Assembly: GCF_016907955.1 (NCBI RefSeq) | Contig: NZ_JAFBCX010000011.1 | Coordinates: 1 to 64,000 of the forward strand | Direction: 5' to 3' | Source: Lentzea nigeriaca | GTDB lineage: Bacteria > Actinomycetota > Actinomycetes > Mycobacteriales > Pseudonocardiaceae | DNA: 64,000 nt | Shown: in pieces, positions 7,556 to 15,017 of the stretch | Position numbering within the stretch: the stretch's first letter is position 1 | Layout: every line of letters begins with the position of its first letter | Position numbers and translations under genes: made by a program | Notes under the pieces: generated by a model | The model's database searches: none | What the model was told of the DNA's origin: nothing | Seen by the model: the letters and a program-made list of their open reading frames with translations, nothing else

Positions 7556-8850
7556 CGGCGCACCGCGCACGCGAGGTGGAGCGCCGCCATGCCTTCTGCC
7601 CGGACGATTCTCGTCGGGGAGTACAGGTCCTTGTCGTGCCACAGCGGCGGGTGCGGGCGATCTCCCCAGTCCTGCATGAACTTCGCGCCACGGGTCACCG
7701 CTTCGGTGACGTCACGGAGGGAGTGCGACAGGATCCTGATGGCGTACGCGGTCTCTTCGTAGGTGCCTTCCCACCTGCCCCACGAGCCGTCGTCCCGTTG
7801 TGTCCGCAGCACCCAGTCGACGGCCTTTTCGTTGCCGCGCAGGGCGTTAGTGACACAGGCGGTCGCGTAGTAGGACGAGGCGTGCCACTTGTCGCGCCAG
7901 AACCCTTCCGGCTGCTGCATGTCGCGCAGCCACTCCTCCAGTTGCCGATCGTGGCCGAGCGCCTGGAGCGCGTGGGCGTTCGTGCTGGTCGACGGGGTGC
8001 GCTCGTTCGGGAAACAGGCGAAGTGGCGGGCTTCCCGGTAACGACCGAGGGCATCGGCGGGGCGAGGGCTGTCGCACAACGCGAGCGCGTGCAGTGCGGT
8101 GGCGGTGTCGTCGGCGTCGGCCGGAAGTCCCGGACCGCCTGCCGCGCCTTCGGGGCCGAACGCGGCTTTGATCTTCTCGGCCATCGGGTCGGGGACGTCG
8201 AGCCCCGCGGACTTACACGCGACGATGATCCAGGAACGTTCGAACAGCGGGACCGGAACTCCTGCGGGGACAGGACCTCTGTGCCGTCGCTGGACGGTGT
8301 CGAGGTAGTCGAGGCTCGGACCCGGTCTGGGGCCGCCCAGCTGGACGGCGGTGGCCGCGGGGCTGGCGGCGACGATGCCGTCGACGGTCCTGACCTCGGG
8401 ACGGGGACCGAAGATTTCCAGCGTGTGCCAGAGCTTCTCCGGCAGCGGCCGTTGTCTCAGCGCGTGCAGCGGACGCGGGTCGAACGGTGTGCGCAGGCCG
8501 AGTCTCTCGGCGAGCGCGGGCACGATGAGCTCGACCGCGACCGTGTCCGGCAGCGTCAGCGGCAGGCTGAGCAGCTTGCGCAGCGCTTCGAGACCTCTGC
8601 GCGCCGCCGGGTGCTCCTGAAGAGCGTCGACGGCACTGAGGGTCGGGACCAGCGCGTATTCGCCGGGTCCGCCCCACGTGCCGTCGGGGTGCTGGGTGTC
8701 GAGGAGATATCGGAGTCTGGCTTCGTGTCCGTTCAGCCACGGCGCCAGCGCGACGAGTCTGCCTGTCTCGTACACGGACGGTGTGATTCCGCTCCAGGGA
8801 TCGTCGGTCACTTCCGCTAACAGATCCATCGCGGCCCCCGGAGGTAGCAC
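7552..8850 (-). CDS. Class II diterpene cyclase-like protein (DxDD type)
   Basis: A 432-residue alpha-helical barrel-type protein related to squalene-hopene and copalyl diphosphate cyclases. The protonating DxDD motif of class II cyclases is present as DADD (about residues 245-248). The N-terminus has SVYETGRLV, the counterpart of the SxYDTA box of bacterial copalyl diphosphate synthases, and repeats of the QW type (DGTWG, DGSWGRW). Expected reaction: acid-triggered cyclisation of geranylgeranyl diphosphate with retention of diphosphate. It is shorter than the ~500 residues usual for bacterial homologues. The GTG at 8850 fits a leaderless transcript (TACGGT 8863-8858, then 7 nt); an ATG at 8829 is the alternative. 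First gene of the cassette. Confidence 0.82.
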   Translation of the reverse strand: MLPPGAAMDLLAEVTDDPWSGITPSVYETGRLVALAPWLNGHEARLRYLLDTQHPDGTWGGPGEYALVPTLSAVDALQEHPAARRGLEALRKLLSLPLTLPDTVAVELIVPALAERLGLRTPFDPRPLHALRQRPLPEKLWHTLEIFGPRPEVRTVDGIVAASPAATAVQLGGPRPGPSLDYLDTVQRRHRGPVPAGVPVPLFERSWIIVACKSAGLDVPDPMAEKIKAAFGPEGAAGGPGLPADADDTATALHALALCDSPRPADALGRYREARHFACFPNERTPSTSTNAHALQALGHDRQLEEWLRDMQQPEGFWRDKWHASSYYATACVTNALRGNEKAVDWVLRTQRDDGSWGRWEGTYEETAYAIRILSHSLRDVTEAVTRGAKFMQDWGDRPHPPLWHDKDLYSPTRIVRAEGMAALHLACAVRR

Positions 8851-8966
8851 CTGCGTAACCGTAGGACCACAGAGAGTAGCACTCCGGACCGTTGAGCCCG
8901 CAAGGGTTTAGGCCGTTCAGCGGGCCAAACCTGCAGGGTGGTTCAGCCGGGCGGATCCTGGGAGTC

Positions 8967-9377
8967 ATGACTACAGCTCGCGAAATCATGCACCCCGGCG
9001 TCCGGTGCGTCGACTCGGACGCGAGCCTCGTCGAGGCCGCCCGCATGATGCGTGACCTCGACGTCGGATCGCTGCCGATCTGCGACTCCGACGACCGGCT
9101 GCGCGGCATCATCACCGACCGCGACATCGTGATCAGGGCCGTCGCGGGCGGGCTCGACCTGAGCACCACCCGGTGCGGCGAGTTCGGCGGCCACGTCCAC
9201 TGGGTCGACGTGGAGGACTCGCTGGAACACGTGCTGGCGACGATGGAGGAGAACCAGATCCGGCGGGTGCCGGTGATCGAGAACGACCAGCTGGTCGGGA
9301 TGGTGTCGGAGGCCGATCTGGCGCGGCACCTGCCGGAGGAGCAGCTGGCGTCGTTCGTGGAACGGGTCTACGCCTGA
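8967..9377 (+). CDS. CBS-pair domain protein
   Basis: A 136-residue stand-alone Bateman module made of two CBS motifs (about residues 8-60 and 73-125). Such modules bind adenosyl nucleotides and modulate partners. The sequence runs MTTAREIMHPGVRCVDSDA, then DDRLRGIITDRDIVIRAV, then NDQLVGMVSEADLA, which is the classic pattern. The ATG at 8967 has GGGAG five bases upstream. The gene diverges from the terpenoid cassette and is closed by a strong hairpin at 9391. The partner protein is not evident. Confidence 0.9.
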   Translation: MTTAREIMHPGVRCVDSDASLVEAARMMRDLDVGSLPICDSDDRLRGIITDRDIVIRAVAGGLDLSTTRCGEFGGHVHWVDVEDSLEHVLATMEENQIRRVPVIENDQLVGMVSEADLARHLPEEQLASFVERVYA

Positions 9378-9390
9378 ACGCCGTGAGACA

Positions 9391-9422
9391 CCGCAGCCCG
9401 CCGGGGTCACGGCGGGCTGCGG
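9391..9422. terminator. Bidirectional terminator-like hairpin
   Basis: A perfect 12-bp stem, 9391-9402 with 9411-9422, around an 8-nt loop. It lies between the CBS gene (plus) and the 3' end of the tRNA array (minus), so it can serve both. There is no long U-run on either side, as is common in actinobacteria. Confidence 0.75.
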
Positions 9423-9438
9423 CTTCGTGCGGGAAGGG

Positions 9439-9513
9439 TGGTCGTCCGGCCAGGTTTCGAACCTGGGGCCCTCTGCTTGTAAGACAGATGCTCTTCCCCT
9501 GAGCTACCGGACG
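9439..9513 (-). tRNA. tRNA-Val(UAC), CCA encoded
   Basis: Complete cloverleaf on the minus strand: acceptor CGTCCGG with CCGGACG, D-stem GCTC/GAGC, anticodon stem TCTGT/GCAGA with loop CTTACAA (anticodon TAC), T-arm CCAGG-TTCGAAA-CCTGG, discriminator A73. CCA is encoded at 9441-9439. The first base is C1, which is uncommon. Last gene of the seven-tRNA array; one base separates its 5' end from the CCA of the preceding tRNA. Confidence 0.9.
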
Positions 9514-9514
9514 G

Positions 9515-9591
9515 TGGTCGTCCCGCCAGGACTTGAACCTGGGACCTACCGCGTATCAGACGGACGCTCTCTCCAGCTGAGCTACGGGACG
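9515..9591 (-). tRNA. tRNA with Ile anticodon (GAU), CCA encoded
   Basis: Minus-strand cloverleaf: acceptor CGTCCCG/CGGGACG, D-stem GCTC/GAGC, loop CTGATAC (anticodon GAT), T-arm CCAGG-TTCAAGT-CCTGG, A73, CCA encoded at 9517-9515. The top anticodon-stem pair is a T-T mismatch. It also starts with C1. The acceptor is nearly identical to that of the Val tRNA next to it. Anticodon identity is read from the loop only; charging is not proven. Confidence 0.82.
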
Positions 9592-9595
9592 ACAG

Positions 9596-9664
9596 TGGAA
9601 GACGAGGGTGTCGAACCCTCCACGGCGATCTTGCAAGGATCGTCTGCGCACCGGCGCGTCCCCC
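9596..9664 (-). tRNA. tRNA with Ala anticodon (UGC), miniature D-arm
   Basis: A 69-nt minus-strand tRNA. Acceptor GGGGGAC pairs with GTCTTCC and includes G3-U70, the alanine identity pair. Anticodon stem CGATC/GATCG holds loop CTTGCAA (TGC), and the T-arm is GAGGG-TTCGACA-CCCTC with A73. The D region is reduced to a GCGC-CGGT-GCGC mini-hairpin without the usual TA at 8-9 or the GG of the D-loop. No CCA is encoded. Confidence 0.7.
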
Positions 9665-9686
9665 CATGTAGTTGTGGTTGGTGCGG

Positions 9687-9759
9687 TGCCCTCACCAGGA
9701 TTCGAACCTGGACTGGACGCGTTCTGAGCGCGTTGCCTCTGCCGTTGGGCTACGAGGGC
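9687..9759 (-). tRNA. tRNA with Leu anticodon (CAG) but short variable arm
   Basis: Acceptor GCCCTCG/TGAGGGC, anticodon stem ACGCG/CGCGT with loop CTCAGAA (CAG, leucine CUG codon), T-arm CCAGG-TTCGAAT-CCTGG, A73. The variable region is only about five bases, whereas genuine bacterial tRNA-Leu has a long, base-paired variable arm. No CCA is encoded. So the anticodon and the scaffold disagree. Confidence 0.8.
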
Positions 9760-9760
9760 G

Positions 9761-9834
9761 TGCGGATCCGGGGAGTCGAACCCCGACTGTCATGGCCCTC
9801 AACCATGTGCCTCTACCAGTTGGGCTAGATCCAC
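9761..9834 (-). tRNA. tRNA with Leu anticodon (GAG) but short variable arm
   Basis: Acceptor GTGGATC/GATCCGC, D-loop with GG, anticodon stem CATGG/CCATG with loop TTGAGGG (GAG, leucine CUC/CUU), T-arm CGGGG-TTCGACT-CCCCG, A73. Like its neighbour it lacks the long variable arm of class II tRNA-Leu. Only one base separates it from the CAG tRNA. No CCA is encoded. Confidence 0.8.
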
Positions 9835-9845
9835 TTCTTGCCGCG

Positions 9846-9918
9846 AGCGGCCGGAGGGCATCGAACCCTCTGCTTCGGTTTGGAAGACCGACGTGTCCGC
9901 CGAGTTCACCACGACCGC
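9846..9918 (-). tRNA. tRNA-Gly(UCC)
   Basis: Acceptor GCGGTCG/CGGCCGC, anticodon stem TCGGT/ACCGA with loop CTTCCAA (TCC), T-arm GAGGG-TTCGATG-CCCTC. The discriminator is U73, as in bacterial tRNA-Gly, which supports the glycine assignment. No CCA is encoded. Confidence 0.8.
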
Positions 9919-9939
9919 GTGCGTCATTCAGTTGTGCGG

Positions 9940-10008
9940 CACCGACGGAAGGAGTCGAACCCTCGGGAAACGGGTTTGGAATCCGTTCCGCTTCCGAAGC
10001 TCGTCGGC
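9940..10008 (-). tRNA. tRNA with Trp anticodon (CCA), miniature D-arm
   Basis: A 69-nt minus-strand tRNA, first in the array. Acceptor GCCGACG/CGTCGGT has a G-U end pair. The loop TTCCAAA gives anticodon CCA, and the discriminator G73 is typical of tRNA-Trp. The T-stem is GAGGG/CCTTC with a G-U pair. The D region collapses to GCTT-CGG-AAGC, far smaller than normal, and the anticodon stem has an A-C mismatch next to the loop. It may be a degenerate or specialised tRNA. Confidence 0.65.
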
Positions 10009-10021
10009 ATTGTGGGTAGGG

Positions 10022-10057
10022 CAAAAGAAAAGCCGCCGGGGATTGTCCCTGGCGGCT
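10022..10057 (-). terminator. Intrinsic-terminator-like hairpin between the 29-aa gene and the tRNA array
   Basis: Perfect 12-bp stem (one G-U), 10031-10042 with 10046-10057, 3-nt loop. On the minus strand it is followed by TTTCTTTTGC. It ends the small ORF, yet only about 22 bases separate it from the first tRNA, leaving little room for a separate tRNA promoter. It may act as a partial terminator or processing signal. Confidence 0.75.
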
Positions 10058-10081
10058 CCGAGGTCTCGACCTGCTACGAGG

Positions 10082-10171
10082 TCACGGCCTGGAGCCCCAC
10101 GCCAGCACCAGAAGGCAACCGGCGACGAAGGCGAGAATTCGCCATCCCGCGAGCTGAGCCTTGGTGAGCAT
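10082..10171 (-). CDS. Small single-pass membrane peptide (29 aa), unknown function
   Basis: The minus-strand ATG at 10171 is preceded by GGAGGA six bases upstream and opens a 29-residue peptide. It begins MLTKAQLAGWR, has a hydrophobic middle (ILAFVAGCLLVLAW) and ends GSRP before a TGA. The predicted form is one transmembrane helix with a short basic N-terminus. A promoter-like TTGCAC-16 nt-CATAAC lies upstream and a strong hairpin follows the stop, so it is a complete tiny transcription unit. I recognise no family. It is too short for ordinary gene calling. It precedes the tRNA array in the same direction. Confidence 0.65.
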   Translation of the reverse strand: MLTKAQLAGWRILAFVAGCLLVLAWGSRP

Positions 10172-10212
10172 GTCTTCCTCCGGTTGATCTCTGTCCGTCT
10201 TGCTGGGATCAA

Positions 10213-10240
10213 GTTATGTGACGGCCGGGAGGCCGTGCAA
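10213..10240 (-). promoter_or_regulatory. Promoter of the 29-aa gene (and possibly the tRNA array)
   Basis: Minus strand TTGCAC (10240-10235), 16-nt spacer, CATAAC (10218-10213). It lies about 40 nt upstream of the small ORF start. If the 10022-10057 hairpin is leaky, the same promoter would feed the seven tRNAs. Confidence 0.5.
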
Positions 10241-10299
10241 CGCATTTAATGGTGTTCCAGATAGTGGATTCTCGAGCGGTGTCTGATTCGACAGTGACC

Positions 10300-10561
10300 A
10301 TGACGAGGAACCGGCCGGGGTTCGGCGGGCGCCATCCGGAACTGTGGGTCGGCGCCTACACCGTCCCGGCCGATCTGCCCGAGGAGCTGGTCACCTCGGT
10401 GCGGTGCGTCGTGCAGGTCGGTGAGCTGATCGTCGCACCGCGACCGAACGGGACGGCGGACCGGACACGGCGTGGACCGCCTGGTCAGCCTCACCGAGGC
10501 GCGGGCGTCGACCTCCACCGACCTGCTGGCGCCGGTGTTCCTCGACCGGATCCGGGGCTGA
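10300..10561 (+). pseudogene. Remnant of a hydrolase-like gene (possibly Nudix), internally deleted and frameshifted
   Basis: From the ATG at 10300 the frame reads MTRNRPGFGGRHPELWVGAY and continues to VVQVGELIVAPRPNGTADRT. A sensible continuation is then found only in another frame (RLVSLTEARASTSTDLLAP, ending VFLDRIRG before the TGA at 10559-10561). The two pieces look like the start and end of one small enzyme with its centre lost. The N-terminal beta-strand pattern suggests a Nudix hydrolase, but the Nudix box itself is absent. The family call is tentative. Confidence 0.4.
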
Positions 10562-10569
10562 ACGGAGAA

Positions 10570-10599
10570 ACGGCGCGCACCCAGGTGGATGCGCGCCGT
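10570..10599. terminator. Convergent terminator-like hairpin
   Basis: 10-bp stem, 10570-10579 with 10590-10599, 10-nt loop. It lies directly after the gene remnant (plus) and just past the stop of the suf operon (minus, 10616). Confidence 0.7.
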
Positions 10600-10615
10600 T
10601 CAGCAGGACAAAAGG

Positions 10616-11002
10616 TCAGACGGTGAAGCCCAACGCGCGCAGCTGCTCGCGGCCGTCGTCGGTGATCTTCTCCGGGCCCCACGGCGGCATCCACACCCAG
10701 TTGATGCGGAAGTCCTTCACCAGACCGCCGCCGGCGCCGCCGGTCAGGGCGGCCTTCGTCTGGTCCTCGATGACGTCGGTCAGCGGGCAGGCCGCCGAGG
10801 TGAGCGTCATGTCGATGGTGGCGACGTTCTCCTCGTCGATGCGGATGTCGTAGACGAGGCCCAGGTCCACGACGTTGATGCCGAGTTCCGGGTCGACGAC
10901 GTCGCGCATCGCCTCTTCCACGTCGTCCAGCGCGGCGACGTCAGCCTTGGGCTCGAAGACCGGCATGCCTTCGGCTCCCCGGACAACTTCTTCGGTGCTC
11001 AT
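10616..11002 (-). CDS. sufT: SufT-like Fe-S assembly factor (MIP18/DUF59 family)
   Basis: A 128-residue protein of the MIP18 family, auxiliary factors that mature or transfer Fe-S clusters. The signature DPELGINVVDLGLVYDI is followed by MTLTSAACPLTDVIEDQ with its conserved Cys, and an aromatic C-terminal segment WVWMPPWGPEKI. The ATG at 11002 forms ATGA with the sufU stop, making it the last gene of the suf operon. The first ~25 residues are a poorly conserved lead-in. Same position as Rv1466 in M. tuberculosis. Confidence 0.92.
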   Translation of the reverse strand: MSTEEVVRGAEGMPVFEPKADVAALDDVEEAMRDVVDPELGINVVDLGLVYDIRIDEENVATIDMTLTSAACPLTDVIEDQTKAALTGGAGGGLVKDFRINWVWMPPWGPEKITDDGREQLRALGFTV

Positions 11003-11439
11003 GCTGCTCCCTGGCTTCGTGCGACTGCGTCCTTGAACGCCATCCAGCCCAGCAGCGCGCACTTCACGCGTGCCGGGTACTTCGCGACACCGGCGAACGC
11101 GATGCCGTCCTCCAGGACGTCCTCGTCGGGCTCCACCTGGCCGCGGCCCTGCATGAGCTCGACGAACGCGTCCATCTTCTTGAACGCCTCGCCCACCGGC
11201 TTACCCACGACGAGGTCGGTCAACACCGACGTCGAGGCCTGGCTGATCGAGCAGCCCTGGCCGTCGTAGGAGACGTCCTGCACGACGTCGTCGACGACGT
11301 GGACGCGCAGCGTCACCTCGTCGCCGCAGGTCGGGTTGACCTGGAACGACTCGGCATCGTACGGGTCACGCAGGCCGCGGCCGTGGGGGTTCTTGTAGTG
11401 GTCCAGGATGATCTCCTGGTACATCTGCTGGAGCTGCAT
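10999..11439 (-). CDS. sufU: SufU, Fe-S cluster assembly / sulfur-transfer protein
   Basis: A 146-residue IscU-fold, zinc-binding partner of SufS that accepts persulfide sulfur. Its three conserved cysteines are in NPTCGD, GQGCSIS and VKCALLGW, with the Asp of TCGDE as additional ligand. The N-terminus MYQEIILDHYKNPHGRG is typical. It starts immediately after the sufS stop and overlaps sufT by ATGA. Confidence 0.96.
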   Translation of the reverse strand: MQLQQMYQEIILDHYKNPHGRGLRDPYDAESFQVNPTCGDEVTLRVHVVDDVVQDVSYDGQGCSISQASTSVLTDLVVGKPVGEAFKKMDAFVELMQGRGQVEPDEDVLEDGIAFAGVAKYPARVKCALLGWMAFKDAVARSQGAA

Positions 11440-12744
<1,305 letters not shown>

Positions 12745-13518
12745 TCAGGACAGGCTGGCGGCTTCCGCCTTGCCGGTGTACTTCACGTAACCCTCGTTCT
12801 CGAGCTGGTCGGCGAGCTCACGGCCACCGGACTCGACGATGCGGCCGTTCGCGAACACGTGCACGAAGTCCGGCTCGATGTACTTGAGGATCCGGGTGTA
12901 GTGCGTGATCAGCATGACGCCGACGTCGCCGGAAGCCTTGTAGCGGTTCACGCCCTCGGACACGACGCGCAGCGCGTCGACGTCCAGGCCGGAGTCGGTC
13001 TCGTCGAGGATCGCGACCTTCGGCTTGAGCAGGCCCAGCTGCAGGATCTCGTGGCGCTTCTTCTCACCGCCGGAGAAGCCCTCGTTGACCGAACGCTCGG
13101 CGAACGCCGGGTCGATGTCGAGGTCGGCCATCGCACCCTTGACCTCCTTCACCCAGTGGCGGAGGTTCGGGGCCTCGCCGCGGACGGCGGTGGCGGCGGT
13201 GCGCAGGAAGTTCGACATCGAGACGCCGGGGACCTCGACCGGGTACTGCATGGCGAGGAAGAGGCCGGCGCGGGCGCGCTCGTCGACGGACATCTCGAGG
13301 ACGTCCTCGCCGTCGAGCGTGACGCTGCCGCTGGTGATCTCGTACTTCGGGTGACCGGCGATCGCGTACGACAGCGTGGACTTGCCGGAGCCGTTGGGGC
13401 CCATGATGGCGTGGGTCTCGCCCGCCTTGATCGTCAGGTCGACGCCCTTGAGGATCTCCTTGGGGGCGTCCTCGCTGACGACCGAGACGTGCAGGTCCTT
13501 GATCTCGAGCGTGGCCAT
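12745..13518 (-). CDS. sufC: SufC ATPase of the SufBCD complex
   Basis: A 257-residue ABC-type ATPase that drives cluster building on SufB-SufD. Walker A is GPNGSGKSTL, the signature is FSGGEKKRHEI (the Suf variant of LSGGQ), Walker B is VAILDETDSGLD and the switch His is in LITHYTRIL. The ATG has AGGAG upstream. Spacing to both neighbours is under 30 nt. Confidence 0.97.
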   Translation of the reverse strand: MATLEIKDLHVSVVSEDAPKEILKGVDLTIKAGETHAIMGPNGSGKSTLSYAIAGHPKYEITSGSVTLDGEDVLEMSVDERARAGLFLAMQYPVEVPGVSMSNFLRTAATAVRGEAPNLRHWVKEVKGAMADLDIDPAFAERSVNEGFSGGEKKRHEILQLGLLKPKVAILDETDSGLDVDALRVVSEGVNRYKASGDVGVMLITHYTRILKYIEPDFVHVFANGRIVESGGRELADQLENEGYVKYTGKAEAASLS

Positions 13519-13544
13519 GACTACCTGTATCTCCTGGTACTAAG

Positions 13545-13862
13545 TCAGTTCGTGGTGACGGTGACGTCGACGAAAACATCGCCGTCACGGATGTCGACGG
13601 CGTAGACGTCGACCGGTTCGGTGGCGGGCGGCGAGGAGGGCTTGCCGGTCTCCAGGTCGAAGCACGACCCGTGCAACCAGCACTCGATCCCCTTCTTGCG
13701 GGAGACCTCGCCCTCGCTCAGCGACACCGCCGCGTGCGAGCACTCGTCGGCGAGCGCGTGCACCCGCTCGCCGTTGCGCACCAGGACCACCGACACGTCG
13801 GAGATCTCGGTTGCGAACGGCTTGCGGTCGTCCAGTTCGGACAGTGCACACACGCGGATCAC
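13545..13862 (-). CDS. Rieske-type [2Fe-2S] ferredoxin within the suf operon
   Basis: A 105-residue small Rieske protein. Both ligand pairs are present: CSH in DECSHAAVSLSEG and CWLH in ECWLHGSCFD. The GTG start overlaps the sufD stop as GTGA, so it is an integral operon member. Homologues between sufD and sufC occur in several actinobacteria. It could supply electrons for cluster assembly or resemble the small ferredoxin subunits of dioxygenases; its position argues for the former. Confidence 0.9.
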   Translation of the reverse strand: MIRVCALSELDDRKPFATEISDVSVVLVRNGERVHALADECSHAAVSLSEGEVSRKKGIECWLHGSCFDLETGKPSSPPATEPVDVYAVDIRDGDVFVDVTVTTN

Positions 13863-15016
13863 GCCCCGACCGCCTCGAGCTCTGCCTCGATGGCGGCCTC
13901 GAGGCGCTCGCGCACCTCGGGGACGGCGATCTTCGCGATCAGCTCCTGGAAGAAGCCGCGCACGACGAGACGACGTGCCTGCTCCTCCGGGATGCCGCGC
14001 GCCTGCAGGTAGAACAGCTGCTCGTCGTCGAACCGGCCGGTGGCGCTGGCGTGGCCCGCGCCCTCGATCTCGCCGGTCTCGATCTCCAGGTTCGGCACCG
14101 AGTCGGCGCGCGCGCCGTCGGTGAGCACCAGGTTGCGGTTGAGCTCGAAGGTCTCGGTGCCCTCCGCCGCAACGCGGATCAGCACGTCGCCGATCCACAC
14201 GGTGTGCGCGCCCTCGCCCTGCAGCGCGCCCTTGTACGTGACGTTGCTGCGGCAGTTCGGCTGCGAGTGGTCGATGAACGGGCGGTGCTCCTGGTGCTGC
14301 CCCGCGTCCGCGAAGTACAGACCCTGCAGCTCGGCGTCGCCGCCCTTGCCCGCGTACTGCACGACCGGCGTGATGCGCACGACGTCGCCGCCCAGCGTCA
14401 CGACCGTGTGCTTGATCGACGCGTCACGGCCGAGCTTCACGTGGTGCTGCGAGACGTGCACGGCGTCGTCGGCCCAGTCGTGGATGGCGATCACCTGGAG
14501 GTGCGCGCCGTCCGCGACGAGGAACTCGACGTTCTCCGCGTACGCGCCGGAACCGCGGTAGTCCAGGACCACCGTGCCCTCGGCGAACTGCGAGGCCTTC
14601 ACGAGAACGTGGCCGTACGCAACGGAACCCGCGCCCGCGCCGGTCACCGTGACGGTCGTCGGCTCGGACTTCGCGTCGCCGGGCAGCGTCACGACGGTGG
14701 CGTCCTCGAACGACGAGTACGCCTGCGCCGCGATGCGGTCGCCGGGCACACCGGCCTTGCCGAGGCGCTCGTCGTCACGACCGACCGTCTCGACGGTGAC
14801 ACCGGCTGCGGCGTTCACCTCAACGGCAGCGGAACCCGTTGCCGCAGCGCCGGAGTGCAGACCGGCCAGACGCTTGAGAGGCGTGAAACGCCAGATCTCC
14901 TCACGGCCGCCCGGCACCTCGAACGCCTCGACGTCGTAGGACGTGAAGTGCTCGGCGCGCGAGGTCACCGGGACAACAGCACCGTGGGAGTGAGGTTGAG
15001 TCGACAGGGCGGCCAT
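13859..15016 (-). CDS. sufD: SufD, Fe-S assembly scaffold subunit
   Basis: A 385-residue beta-helix protein, partner of SufB and SufC. Typical C-terminal segments are DEQLFYLQARGIPEEQARRL and the SufC-binding tail VRGFFQELI. The conserved His is in RPFIDHSQPNCRS. It begins one base after the sufB stop and ends in a GTGA overlap with the Rieske gene. Confidence 0.95.
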   Translation of the reverse strand: MAALSTQPHSHGAVVPVTSRAEHFTSYDVEAFEVPGGREEIWRFTPLKRLAGLHSGAAATGSAAVEVNAAAGVTVETVGRDDERLGKAGVPGDRIAAQAYSSFEDATVVTLPGDAKSEPTTVTVTGAGAGSVAYGHVLVKASQFAEGTVVLDYRGSGAYAENVEFLVADGAHLQVIAIHDWADDAVHVSQHHVKLGRDASIKHTVVTLGGDVVRITPVVQYAGKGGDAELQGLYFADAGQHQEHRPFIDHSQPNCRSNVTYKGALQGEGAHTVWIGDVLIRVAAEGTETFELNRNLVLTDGARADSVPNLEIETGEIEGAGHASATGRFDDEQLFYLQARGIPEEQARRLVVRGFFQELIAKIAVPEVRERLEAAIEAELEAVGA

Positions 15017-15017
15017 G

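Noticed and set aside
5634-7691. 685-codon minus-strand frame suggesting a large UbiA fusion protein
   Set aside because: Only its last ~276 codons look like protein; the earlier part is another frame of the P450 gene and is Arg/Pro/His-rich.
9427-10249. Several plus-strand open frames across the tRNA array
   Set aside because: They are conceptual translations of the reverse strand of tRNA genes.
9439-10250. Genomic island with integrase at the tRNA genes
   Set aside because: No integrase, excisionase or tRNA-derived attachment repeat was found on either side within the window.
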